A stretch of DNA of 64,000 bases from Chitinophagales bacterium (GTDB lineage: Bacteria; Bacteroidota; Bacteroidia; Chitinophagales; UBA10324): assembly GCA_013816805.1 (NCBI GenBank), contig JACDDS010000007.1, forward strand, positions 62,001-126,000. Reading direction: 5' to 3'. The position numbers were made by a program, and so were the translations under genes. The stretch's first letter is position 1. Each line of letters starts with the position of its first letter. This document shows, piece by piece, positions 27,391 through 36,200 of this stretch. Under the pieces are notes generated by a model. The model was not told where the DNA came from and searched no databases. It saw only the letters and a program-made list of their open reading frames with translations.

Positions 27391-28140
27391 CTATTTAGTG
27401 TATGAATGGAAGATTCCATTCCACTTCATTTTTAAAACTCCAATAACCGCTTCCTTAAAAATACCTTTGCTCATCTTCGAATTACCTTTTATGCGATCAG
27501 TGAATGTGATGGGCACCTCCTTAATTTTAAAGCCCAGCTTCCAGGAGGCATACTTCATTTCAATCTGAAAGGCATAACCCACAAATTTTATTTTATCAAG
27601 GTCTATTGCTTCCAGTACTTTTTTCCGGTAACAAATGAAACCTGCCGTAGTATCCGAAATAGGCATCCAGGTAACGAGCCGAACATACATAGATGCATAC
27701 TTTGACATAAACACGCGACCTGTTGGCCAGTTCTTTACATGACCCCCACGTGTATACCGGCTACCAATTGCTACATCACATCCCTGGTAAGCACAGGCTT
27801 CGTATAGCCGCTGTATGTCTTTGGGAGGATGAGAAAAATCAGCATCCATTTCGAATATATACTCATATCCTTTTTCAATGGCCCATTTAAATCCTGCAAT
27901 ATATGCAGTGCCGAGTCCCTGTTTATTTTTTCGTTCGAGGAGAAAAAGTTTATCAGGATATGATTTCTGAAGGCTTTTTACAGCAGTTGCAGTCTGATCC
28001 GGAGATCCGTCATCGAGAATTAATACATTGGCTTCAGGATAAAGAAAAAAAATTTCACCGATCATCCGGGAAATATTTTCCCGCTCGTTATAAGTCGGTA
28101 TGGTAATAATGGTATTTTTCAATCCGATGGTATTCCTCAA
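27391..28140 (-). CDS. Dpm1-like polyprenol monophosphomannose synthase (GT2)
   Basis: 249 residues. No in-frame ATG is available: the frame starts at a TTG at 28140, or at a second TTG at 28122 that would align better with the family (M-KNTIITIPTYNE). It is a family 2 glycosyltransferase without added membrane helices: PTYNERENI, LILDDGSPDQT, NKQGLGTAYIAGFKWA, EMDADFSHPP (DxD metal site) and GSRYTRGG. Such enzymes move mannose or another hexose from a nucleotide sugar to a polyprenyl phosphate on the cytosolic face. The product would feed protein O-glycosylation, known in Bacteroidota, or surface glycans. Confidence 0.87.
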   Translation of the reverse strand: MRNTIGLKNTIITIPTYNERENISRMIGEIFFLYPEANVLILDDGSPDQTATAVKSLQKSYPDKLFLLERKNKQGLGTAYIAGFKWAIEKGYEYIFEMDADFSHPPKDIQRLYEACAYQGCDVAIGSRYTRGGHVKNWPTGRVFMSKYASMYVRLVTWMPISDTTAGFICYRKKVLEAIDLDKIKFVGYAFQIEMKYASWKLGFKIKEVPITFTDRIKGNSKMSKGIFKEAVIGVLKMKWNGIFHSYTK

Positions 28141-28274
28141 TCTAACGTAACCTGACTTGATCAGGATACATTTTGGAGTATATTTAAGTCATGCGGCAAT
28201 TTATGTTTAGTATCTGACTCAGCCAAGTAAACAGCATTTAGATTGATAAAACCAGACAATACGTAAGTAAACGA

Positions 28275-29045
28275 TTATTTATTATTTCGCATACGTTCCC
28301 GAATCGCTGAAATTTTATTTTTGAAGTCAAGCGGGAATTCTCCCTTCATAAGCCAGTCAAAATAGCTGGGTTCCACCCTGAAAACCTCTTCAACTTTTTT
28401 TCCTTTATGCTTTCCAAAATTGAACATCTCCATGCCGTCTTCGAAATACATCCTCTTCCCCAGATCTACAAAGTCGCCGTCTTTTGAAAACTCATGAAGA
28501 AAATCAATATCGTTTTTTAAATCTTCCATGTAGTGGTCCAATTGAGCTTTTAATACCTCAAAGGTTGCTTTCACATCTGCCATCGCGCCGTGGGCATCCG
28601 TGAGGTCTTTACTGCAATAAAATTTGTAAGCTGCTCCCAGGGTCCTTTTTTCAAGGTTATGGTAGATACGCTGCACGTCGATAAACTTACGCATTGAGAC
28701 ATCAAAAATTACCCCGCACCGGTGAAATTCTTCCAGCAGAATTGGAAAATCAAAACGCGTGGAATTAAAGCCAGCTAAATCACATTCATCCAGAAATAAA
28801 AAATATGTTTTTGCTATGTGCTCAAAAAATGGGGCGTCTTTAACGTGTTCGTCGCCTATGCCGTGGATAGCTGTCACATGCTTTGGTATGGGTATTTTTG
28901 GATTGATCCGGGTTTGCTTTTCATGAATGTTTCCATCGGGCATAATTTTTAAAACCGCTATTTCGATAATCCGGTCCTTGACGAAGTTAATTCCGGTAGT
29001 TTCAAGGTCAACAAATGCAAGGGGACGCTTTAAATTAAGATCCAT
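28275..29045 (-). CDS. DEDDh 3'-5' exonuclease with a C-terminal DUF3820-like domain
   Basis: 256 residues. The exonuclease domain (about 1-170) has Exo I FVDLETTG, Exo II GFNSTRFDFPIL and Exo III DAHGAMADVKAT, which supply the four acidic residues and the His of the DnaQ/RNase T superfamily. Residues ~205-250 form a second small domain with FNFGKHKGKKVEEV and YFDWLMKGEF, resembling the DUF3820 putative nucleic-acid-binding module. Probably a DNA or RNA proofreading or repair exonuclease rather than the polymerase epsilon subunit itself. It follows mpl by 6 bases on the same strand, so the two are one operon. Confidence 0.88.
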   Translation of the reverse strand: MDLNLKRPLAFVDLETTGINFVKDRIIEIAVLKIMPDGNIHEKQTRINPKIPIPKHVTAIHGIGDEHVKDAPFFEHIAKTYFLFLDECDLAGFNSTRFDFPILLEEFHRCGVIFDVSMRKFIDVQRIYHNLEKRTLGAAYKFYCSKDLTDAHGAMADVKATFEVLKAQLDHYMEDLKNDIDFLHEFSKDGDFVDLGKRMYFEDGMEMFNFGKHKGKKVEEVFRVEPSYFDWLMKGEFPLDFKNKISAIRERMRNNK

Positions 29046-29051
29046 TATTTT

Positions 29052-30416
29052 TTACACATTCTTCATGACAAATGTACTTAACTCTTTGAAATCTAACCCC
29101 CCAAAATTCCCTGAGCTCATCATCAGTAAATTGCTTTTTTTCCATTTAACAGAACGAAGATATTCGTCCAAAACATTTGTATCGGTGATAACCTGAATGG
29201 ACGAATCGCCGAATGATTCTCTTACAAAATCCGGATCATACGGAACCAGCTGTTTTAGATTAAAAGTATGCTCGTTAAAAAAAATTATTTTAATATCTGC
29301 CTCTTTCATGGTTCCCTCATATTCTTTAATGAAAATGCTGTTCAGGCTGCTGTAAGTATGTAACTCGAAACAGGCGATAAGCCTGCGATCCGGAAATTGT
29401 TCTTTTACGGCTGCTATAGTTGCTTTTAGCTTGGAAGGAGAATGTGCAAAATCCTTAAATACTGCAGCTTCATTATTTTGATCTAACAATTCAAGCCGTT
29501 TTGCAGCACCTCTAAAATCACCGATAGATGCCAGGCATTTATCTTCGCTAATTCCCAACGCTTTACAAACTTCTATTGCCCCGGCCAGGTTCTGAAGATT
29601 ATGCTTTCCAAAAATCTGAAGTGGTATTTCCTGGTTCCTGTCTATAAAGAAAGTCTGATGTTTGTCAATTTTGAAAGAAGGAGTATAGTAAGGAATTTTA
29701 TGAATGTTGCTTTTAAGGTTGCTTACAATATCTGCAACCTGAGAATCTTCATTGTTATAAATGATTGTTCCGTTTACAGGTATTAGCGAAGCAAATTTTT
29801 CAAATTGCTCCACGTAATTTTCAAACGTGGGAAATACGTTAATATGGTCCCAGGATATACCGCTGATCAATGCAAGGTGTGGTCTGTAAACGAGAAACTT
29901 TGGTTGCTGATTAAGAGTAGAATCAGGATATTCATCACCTTCCAGAATAATAATTGGTGCCTTTTCTGTAAGTCGCACTGTGAGTTCGTAACCAGGCAAA
30001 GCCGCACCTATCATATAGTCTGCATCAATATTATTTTTCTTAAGAATATGAAGGATCATAGCGGTAATGGAAGTTTTTCCATGACTTCCAGCTATTACTA
30101 TCCTGGTCTTATTTTTTGCCTGTTCATATAAGAATTCCGGATACGAATAAATTTTCAAACCTAAATCCACTGCTTTAAGTAATTCAGGATTCTCAGGTTT
30201 TGCATGCATTCCTAATATTACCGCATCAATGTTTTCCGTTATCCTGTTTTCGTTCCAACCCTCAGTTTCGGGTAATAAATTATACTTTGAAAGGTTACTT
30301 CTGGCAGGCTCAATTATTTCATCATCGGAACCCTGGACTTCATATCCTTTCATTTTTAAAGCGATTGCAAGATTATGCATTACACTTCCGCCAATGGCGA
30401 TAAAATATATTTTCAT
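29052..30416 (-). CDS. mpl: UDP-N-acetylmuramate:L-alanyl-gamma-D-glutamyl-meso-diaminopimelate ligase
   Basis: 454 residues, a Mur-ligase fold enzyme that reattaches recycled murein tripeptide to UDP-MurNAc. It has the N-terminal Rossmann-type domain (FIAIGGSVMHNLAIALKMKG), the ATP loop AGSHGKTSITAM near residue 109, EGDEYPDST near 160, HINVFPTFENYV, and the C-terminal domain with AHSPSKLKAT and FELHTYSSLN. The MHNLA sequence after the Gly loop distinguishes Mpl from MurC. It indicates murein recycling. First gene of an operon with the exonuclease. Confidence 0.93.
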   Translation of the reverse strand: MKIYFIAIGGSVMHNLAIALKMKGYEVQGSDDEIIEPARSNLSKYNLLPETEGWNENRITENIDAVILGMHAKPENPELLKAVDLGLKIYSYPEFLYEQAKNKTRIVIAGSHGKTSITAMILHILKKNNIDADYMIGAALPGYELTVRLTEKAPIIILEGDEYPDSTLNQQPKFLVYRPHLALISGISWDHINVFPTFENYVEQFEKFASLIPVNGTIIYNNEDSQVADIVSNLKSNIHKIPYYTPSFKIDKHQTFFIDRNQEIPLQIFGKHNLQNLAGAIEVCKALGISEDKCLASIGDFRGAAKRLELLDQNNEAAVFKDFAHSPSKLKATIAAVKEQFPDRRLIACFELHTYSSLNSIFIKEYEGTMKEADIKIIFFNEHTFNLKQLVPYDPDFVRESFGDSSIQVITDTNVLDEYLRSVKWKKSNLLMMSSGNFGGLDFKELSTFVMKNV

Positions 30417-30424
30417 CAGTCAAT

Positions 30425-30455
30425 TTTGAGAACACAATGATTCGCTTTATTTTTG
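30425..30455 (+). promoter_or_regulatory. Bacteroidota promoter for the small lipoprotein gene
   Basis: TTTG at 30425-30428 and TATTTTTG at 30448-30455 (perfect TAnnTTTG), with 19 bases between the TTG and the -7 element. Transcription should begin near 30460, downstream of the ATG at 30437. This rules that ATG out and favours the ATG at 30503. Confidence 0.65.
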
Positions 30456-30502
30456 TTAAAATAACACGTACAACAAACAAAGTTTCTATTTTAAATAACG
30501 GT

Positions 30503-30649
30503 ATGATAAATAAACCTTCATTATTGCAGCGTATAGCATTTCTTGTGCTTGTTATAGGTGCAACAATTATCAGTTCATGCGGTACGCAAAGAATGGGATG
30601 CCCTGGATCTATATCTCAAACAGAACGGGCAACGCCGTCGCATGGCTAA
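30503..30649 (+). CDS. Small lipoprotein
   Basis: 48 residues from the ATG at 30503, chosen because the promoter lies downstream of the longer frame's start at 30437. A basic start is followed by a hydrophobic segment and a lipobox (IISSC, Cys at residue 26). After lipidation only about 23 residues remain (CGTQRMGCPG and a polar tail). Tiny lipoproteins of the form SSCGTxRxGCP are common in Bacteroidota and have no known role. Divergent from mpl. Confidence 0.6.
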   Translation: MINKPSLLQRIAFLVLVIGATIISSCGTQRMGCPGSISQTERATPSHG

Positions 30650-30874
30650 CTTCAGCAAGTTTAAACAAAGACCGCGCTGAATCTATTCCTAATCCTATCA
30701 CTTGGTTAAAGTACCCACATTGCTGTAGTAGCAGAAGTAAACCTTGCGTTAATCGTTAGCTGTTTACACTTAATAATATAACTCACATATAAGGTGATGC
30801 ATAATGAATCACCGAGATGAGCTGTGAGGGAGTAGAGCAGAAAATATTCGGCATATTTACGCAAAAGAAGTTCA

Positions 30875-31440
30875 ATGAATATTAACGTGAAAGATATTGG
30901 TGCCATTACCATGATTCTTTTCGCTGTAATAGACGTGGCCGGTTCCATTCCGGTACTGGTTGACATACAAGCAAAAACAGGCAGATTAAATGCTGGAAAG
31001 ATTACTGTTGCTTCCGGCATTATTATGATTGTTTTTTTATTTCTCGGGAAATCTATCCTCGGATTAATTGGCTTAGACGTTAAATCATTCGCAATAGCCG
31101 GTTCATTGATCCTGTTTTTTCTTGCTCTTGAAATGATTTTGGGTATAAATTTTTTAGGGGTGAAACATCAGCGGCAGCATCAATTGTTCCGATTGCTTTT
31201 CCATTAATTGCGGGTGCTGGAACATTAACTACTCTCTTATCACTGCGCGCTCAGTACGAAGAGGTAAGCAATATCATTATTGGTATCCTGATAAACCTTG
31301 TTATTGTATTCTTTTCACTTAAAAATCTTTACCGTTTGGAAAAATTGCTAGGCCAGGGAGGAATAGACATTTTACGGAAAATTTTCGGAGTAGTGTTACT
31401 TGCATTGGCGGTAAAGCTCTTTAAGATAAATGCGTATTGA
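30875..31440 (+). pseudogene. MarC-family membrane protein, split by a -1 frameshift
   Basis: The first frame (30875 to about 31156) encodes 94 residues of a MarC protein, with ITMILFAVIDVAGSIPVL and LFFLALEMILGINFL. The -1 frame then continues the family to a stop at 31438-31440, with RGETSAAASIVPIAFPLIAG and GTLTTLLSL and an ending FGVVLLALAVKLF. Together they make about 188 residues, the usual MarC length, with six membrane helices. The shift coincides with T TTT TTA at 31150-31156. In the zero frame translation runs on to a stop at 31207. This could be a homopolymer indel (real or sequencing) or a programmed -1 frameshift. MarC proteins are inner-membrane proteins of unclear transport role. 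Confidence 0.8.
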
Positions 31441-31554
31441 CTGTTGGTGCGTTTATTAATTTATTTAAGTTATCCCATTCATAACAATCACATGGGCATG
31501 CATTACATTTATCCGATCGAAAGTAATTTATAAATAAGATAAGGAATTACATAA

Positions 31555-32952
31555 ATGAAATTTTATCTGACCTTAAGCGTCGTTACAATATCAATAATAG
31601 TTGACTCATGTAATGGGGGAGCACCCCGTAACAATATATTAGTTGCTGAAGATAGCACGCAAAAGGTTGATTCTTCATTTCTTGATTCACTTTCTCTCCA
31701 TACATTCCATTATTTCTGGGATCTTGCAGAACTATCAAACGGAAATATTCCCGACCGTTGGCCTACAGAGAGCTTTTCCAGTATAGCAGCTACGGGTTTT
31801 GGACTTACATGCTATCTGGTTGGTATTGATCGCGGTTATATAAGCAGACAGCAGGGGGCTGAACGGGCATTAAAAACCCTGCTATTTTTTGCAAATGCTC
31901 CAAAAGGGGATTCAAAGGCAGGCATTACCGGCAACCATGGGTTTTTTTATCATTTTATTGATATGAAAACAGGTTTGCGTTTTAAGGACGTAGAGCTATC
32001 CACTATAGATACAGGATTATTAATGGCGGGAATTCTTTCCTGCCAAACCTATTTTGACGGAGAAAATGATACAGAGCGTGAAATTCGTGAATTGGCAGAT
32101 TCCCTTTACAGAGGTGTACAATGGAATTGGGCTATGAATGGAGGAAAAACTATGAGCATGGGCTGGCATCCGGAAAGTGGATTTCTGGATGTTTCGTGGA
32201 AAGGATACAATGAAGCAATGATCCTATACATACTGGCACTTGGATCGCCAACGTACCCGGTACCGCCTTCTGCATGGGAAGAATGGACAAAGACCTATTT
32301 GTGGGCAAAATTTAATGGACAGGATATGATCAATTTTGGTCCCCTCTTCGCACATCAATATTCACAGATGTACATTGATTTCAGGGGAATCAGGGATTCT
32401 TTTATGCGCAGCAAAGGGATCGATTATTTTGAAAATTCCAGGAGGGCGACCTACTCAAACCGCACTTATTGTAGTAATAATCCGGCTGGGTTTGATGGCT
32501 ACAGCGAAACAATTTGGGGATTAACAGCTTGTGATGGTCCGGGTAATTCCAATAACGTAAATCCAAATATATCTTTTATGGATTATGCTGCCCGTGGTGC
32601 TGCCAAAGGCAATATAGTGGATGATGGTACTATTGCTCCTACAGCTACGGGTGGTTCGGTTGCATTTGCACCGGAAATTTGCATACCCGCATTGGAAAAC
32701 ATGTACCGTAAATATGGAGATAAAATATACGACAGATATGGCTTTAAGGATGCCTTCAACCTGAGTTTTTTAAGCAAAGACGGTATTCAAGGATGGGTTG
32801 ATGTGGATTATTTAGGTATAGATGAAGGTCCTATTGTTATTCAGCTTGAAAATTATCGTTGTGGCTTGATTTGGGATCTGATGAAAAAAAATAAGTATAT
32901 AGTAACGGGTTTAAAGAAGGCAGGATTTACCGGCGGATGGCTGGAACAATAG
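31555..32952 (+). CDS. Glycoamylase-family (GH144-type) beta-1,2-glucanase
   Basis: 465 residues. The N-terminus is a likely lipoprotein signal (Cys at residue 19, VDSC). The rest matches the Glycoamylase family (PF10091), which includes GH144: HTFHYFWDLAELSNG near residue 50, IAATGFGLTCYLVGIDRGY, FKDVELSTIDTGLLMAGIL with the conserved acidic residues, SWKGYNEAMILYILALGSPTYP, and GFDGYSETIWGLTACDGPG. The founding GH144 enzyme, from Chitinophaga pinensis, is an endo-beta-1,2-glucanase. It lies 39 bases upstream of glgA on the same strand. It is probably periplasmic or surface-bound, releasing beta-1,2-gluco-oligosaccharides; the substrate is inferred from the family. Confidence 0.85.
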   Translation: MKFYLTLSVVTISIIVDSCNGGAPRNNILVAEDSTQKVDSSFLDSLSLHTFHYFWDLAELSNGNIPDRWPTESFSSIAATGFGLTCYLVGIDRGYISRQQGAERALKTLLFFANAPKGDSKAGITGNHGFFYHFIDMKTGLRFKDVELSTIDTGLLMAGILSCQTYFDGENDTEREIRELADSLYRGVQWNWAMNGGKTMSMGWHPESGFLDVSWKGYNEAMILYILALGSPTYPVPPSAWEEWTKTYLWAKFNGQDMINFGPLFAHQYSQMYIDFRGIRDSFMRSKGIDYFENSRRATYSNRTYCSNNPAGFDGYSETIWGLTACDGPGNSNNVNPNISFMDYAARGAAKGNIVDDGTIAPTATGGSVAFAPEICIPALENMYRKYGDKIYDRYGFKDAFNLSFLSKDGIQGWVDVDYLGIDEGPIVIQLENYRCGLIWDLMKKNKYIVTGLKKAGFTGGWLEQ

Positions 32953-32991
32953 CTAGTTACAAATCTGATTTTACAACTGCTTTTAATCACT

Positions 32992-34419
32992 ATGGAAATA
33001 TTACATGTAAGTGCAGAATGTTATCCGGTTGCAAAGGTTGGTGGACTTGCAGATGTTGCCGGAGCATTACCGAAATATTTAAACAGGGCAGGAGCTGTTG
33101 CAAGGTTGATAATGCCTTATTATAATAATAAATTTATTAAGAAACACGATTGGGAAACAGTGTTTGAAGGCAACTTTCCACTTGGTACACTTAGCTATCA
33201 GTACCGGATTCTTAAAGAGAAAAATGGGACATTAGGATTTGACCTTTTTGTCACAGAAATTCCGGGTTTACTGGAAGAAGAGCTGCCGTATGGCTATAGT
33301 AATGATCTGGAGCGTCATATCGGTTTTCAAATTGCCGTTGTCGACTGGCTTAGTCATGCTGAACATCAATACGATGTAATCCACTGCCACGATCACCATA
33401 CAGGATTGATTCCTTTTATGATGAATTATTGTTACAGCTATGATATGCTGAGTAAAATACCGACCGTTTTCACCATACACAATGGCCAGTATCAGGGCTA
33501 TTTTTTAAAAGAACAGCAACATTTAATTCCACATTATGATAATTGGAAACAAGGTTTACTGGAGTGGAATAACACCATTAATCCCATGGCCGCCGCAATT
33601 AAATGCTGCTGGAAATTCACCACCGTTTCACCAAATTATCTTAATGAGTTGAGGAATGATGCCTTTACACTTGAATCGCTGATCGTAAGCGAAAAAGATA
33701 AATCAACAGGTATTCTTAACGGTATAGATGCGGATATCTGGAATCCTGAAACAGATTCCTGGATAGAAAAAACATACAATTCTGCAGGTGTGACCAAGGG
33801 CAAAACAAAAAATAAAAAGGCCTTGCTGAAAGAATTTCATTTGCAATCCGGGTTGAAGAAACCCTTAGTAATCTTTATTGGACGATTAGTTGCGGAAAAG
33901 GGCGGTGATGTGCTGGCCGAAAGTATCCGCCAGTCTGTTTCTGAGCTTAAGGGTAATATCAGTTTTTTGGTTCTGGGAAGTGGTGTTAAACAGTACGAAA
34001 CTGATTTAAAGGTGCTCAGAGAATTACTGCCTGAAAATTTCAATTGTTATATTGGATACAATGAAAAGCTTGCACACCTGATGTATGCTGGTGCAGATTT
34101 TCTGCTGATGCCCTCACGTATGGAACCATGCGGATTAAATCAATTATATGCCCTGCATTATGGTACTGTTCCTATTGTGCGAAGCACTGGCGGCTTAATA
34201 GATACGGTTCTTGATTTGGAAGAAGAAGGATTTGGTATACGGTTTACCAGTACCTCCTTTCCGGATATTTCTCTTGCATTAAAAAGAGCTGAGGCATTAT
34301 TCATTAATGAGGACAAGATAAAAAAAATAAAAAAGCAAATTATGAATATTGATCATTCATGGGAACAAGTAACAGGTGAGTATATGGATTTGTATTCCAG
34401 TCTAAAGAAAGATGTTTAA
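32992..34419 (+). CDS. glgA: Glycogen synthase
   Basis: 475 residues, a GT5 enzyme that extends alpha-1,4-glucan from ADP-glucose in the cytosol. The N-terminal LHVSAECYPVAKVGGLADV contains the substrate-binding KVGGL motif. DVIHCHDHHTGLIP, FTIHNGQYQG, GILNGIDADIWNPE, IGRLVAEKGGDVL and PSRMEPCGLNQLYAL (Glu-rich catalytic region) follow in order. It is 89 bases upstream of glgC, together supplying both committed glycogen steps; no branching enzyme is in the window. Confidence 0.95.
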   Translation: MEILHVSAECYPVAKVGGLADVAGALPKYLNRAGAVARLIMPYYNNKFIKKHDWETVFEGNFPLGTLSYQYRILKEKNGTLGFDLFVTEIPGLLEEELPYGYSNDLERHIGFQIAVVDWLSHAEHQYDVIHCHDHHTGLIPFMMNYCYSYDMLSKIPTVFTIHNGQYQGYFLKEQQHLIPHYDNWKQGLLEWNNTINPMAAAIKCCWKFTTVSPNYLNELRNDAFTLESLIVSEKDKSTGILNGIDADIWNPETDSWIEKTYNSAGVTKGKTKNKKALLKEFHLQSGLKKPLVIFIGRLVAEKGGDVLAESIRQSVSELKGNISFLVLGSGVKQYETDLKVLRELLPENFNCYIGYNEKLAHLMYAGADFLLMPSRMEPCGLNQLYALHYGTVPIVRSTGGLIDTVLDLEEEGFGIRFTSTSFPDISLALKRAEALFINEDKIKKIKKQIMNIDHSWEQVTGEYMDLYSSLKKDV

Positions 34420-34508
34420 ATTGATTTTTGAATCGGAATGCAGTGTATTGTTAAGCTGTTAAATTAAAGATGGGAGGGTTACATTAAGAGAATATAAAAA
34501 CGCTTACT

Positions 34509-35786
34509 ATGCAACAGGAAAAAGTGATTGCAGTCATATTAGGTGGGGGAGCCGGAACGAGATTATTTCCCCTTACAGCCTACAGAGCAAAGCCCGCGGT
34601 ACCTATTGCCGGCAAATACAGGTTAGTTGATATACCTGTTTCCAATTGTATCAACTCGGGTATTCAGCGCATGTTTGTGCTTACACAGTACAACTCAGCA
34701 TCCCTTAACAGGCACATTAAAAACACCTATCACTTCAGCGCTTTCAGTAAAGCATTTGTGGATATACTCGCGGCTGAACAAACCCAGGATAATCCAATGT
34801 GGTTTATGGGAACCGCTGATGCTGTTCGGCAGTCAATGCATCATATCAATAACCATGATTTTGATTACGTCCTGATACTTTCCGGTGATCAGTTGTACCA
34901 GATGAATTTAATGGACATGCTTGATCACCATAAAAAAATGAACGGTGATATAACCATTGCTACCATACCGGTTCATGACAAGGATGCCCCTGAATACGGT
35001 ATTATGAAAACCAGTGATGCGGGGTTCATTGATTCCTTTATTGAAAAGCCTAAAACAGAACTTTTACCCGATTGGCAATCGGAAGTAAGTGAAGGAATGA
35101 AAGGCCAGGGTAGACTCTATCTGGCATCTATGGGAATTTATGTTTTCAACCGGCAGGTTCTTTCTGACCTGCTTCTTCAAAAAAAGGAAGCTACCGATTT
35201 TGGGAAAGAGATTATACCTCAATCTATCGGGAATTATAAGATGGTAAGTTACCAGTATGAAGGTTATTGGACGGATATTGGTAACATCCGTTCTTTTTAT
35301 GAGGCAAATCTTGCTCTTACTGATGAAATTCCTCAATTCAACTTGTTCGATGTTAACCGGGTAATTTATACGCACGGTCGCATGCTCCCGCCTGCAAAAA
35401 TTTCTGGTACTACCATCAATGCTTCTATGATTGCGGAAGGCAGTATTGTTCGCGCTGCCAAAGTGGAGCGTTCTGTAATAGGCATACGTTCGCGGATTGG
35501 AGAAGGCAGCGTAATTGTTAACAGTTACATTATCGGGAATGATACTTTTCAATCACTCGAATCTATCAATAGCTCCATCCGTAAAGGTATTCCTATAATG
35601 GGTATTGGCGATAGGTGCTACATTCAAAATACCATAATCGATAAAGATTGCTTTATCGGTAACGATGTGCATATTCAGGGAAGTCCACATCTACCGGATA
35701 TGGATATTGATACCCTTACGGTGAAGGACGGAATAGTAGTGGTTAAAAAAGGCGCTGTAATACCCGATAGGTTCGGATTGGTATAG
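34509..35786 (+). CDS. glgC: Glucose-1-phosphate adenylyltransferase
   Basis: 425 residues. It makes ADP-glucose from ATP and glucose-1-phosphate. The N-terminal nucleotidyltransferase loop GGGAGTRLFPLTAYRAKPAV is complete, with the conserved Lys of the KPAVP step. LSGDQLYQMNL, FIEKP and EGYWTDIGNIRSFYEANL follow. A left-handed beta-helix occupies about residues 300-425. It acts as the partner of glgA immediately upstream. Confidence 0.95.
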   Translation: MQQEKVIAVILGGGAGTRLFPLTAYRAKPAVPIAGKYRLVDIPVSNCINSGIQRMFVLTQYNSASLNRHIKNTYHFSAFSKAFVDILAAEQTQDNPMWFMGTADAVRQSMHHINNHDFDYVLILSGDQLYQMNLMDMLDHHKKMNGDITIATIPVHDKDAPEYGIMKTSDAGFIDSFIEKPKTELLPDWQSEVSEGMKGQGRLYLASMGIYVFNRQVLSDLLLQKKEATDFGKEIIPQSIGNYKMVSYQYEGYWTDIGNIRSFYEANLALTDEIPQFNLFDVNRVIYTHGRMLPPAKISGTTINASMIAEGSIVRAAKVERSVIGIRSRIGEGSVIVNSYIIGNDTFQSLESINSSIRKGIPIMGIGDRCYIQNTIIDKDCFIGNDVHIQGSPHLPDMDIDTLTVKDGIVVVKKGAVIPDRFGLV

Positions 35787-35824
35787 AACGTGCAGGTTAT
35801 CGTTAACATTTTTAATTAATTCCT

Positions 35825-36199
35825 ATGAAATTTATTCCGACCAGGGTTCACGGTTTACTGGATTATGCAGTAGCAGCATTATTTATTGCTTTACCATTCC
35901 TGTTTGATTTTGACCGGAATGGGGCCGAGTCATGGATTTTTATTTCTTTAGGAATAGCTACTATAGTCTATAGTTTACTTACTGATTATGAATTAGGTTT
36001 AATAAAGACTATATCTATGCAGGCGCATTTGCTGCTCGATCTGTTAAACGGTATTTTTCTCGCGGCTTCCCCCTGGATATTTAATTTTCATGAGAAAGTA
36101 TATCTGCCCCATCTATTACTTGGACTTACTGAATTGCTTGTGGTTGTTTTTAGCCAGAGAATTCCTTATAAAAGTGTAACAGGCAGAAGGAAACATTAA
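35825..36199 (+). CDS. SPW-repeat-like small membrane protein
   Basis: 124 residues with four predicted membrane helices. RVHGLLDYAVAALFIALPFL near the start and QAHLLLDLLNGIFLAASPWIF at mid-protein look like two halves of one repeat; the ASPWIF piece is the SPW-family signature. Function unknown. It follows glgC by 38 bases on the same strand and may be co-transcribed with it. Convergent with the MBL hydrolase gene. Confidence 0.7.
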   Translation: MKFIPTRVHGLLDYAVAALFIALPFLFDFDRNGAESWIFISLGIATIVYSLLTDYELGLIKTISMQAHLLLDLLNGIFLAASPWIFNFHEKVYLPHLLLGLTELLVVVFSQRIPYKSVTGRRKH

Positions 36200-36200
36200 G

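Noticed and set aside
30437-30502. Longer N-terminus for the small lipoprotein starting at 30437
   Set aside because: The best promoter has its -7 element at 30448-30455, downstream of that ATG.
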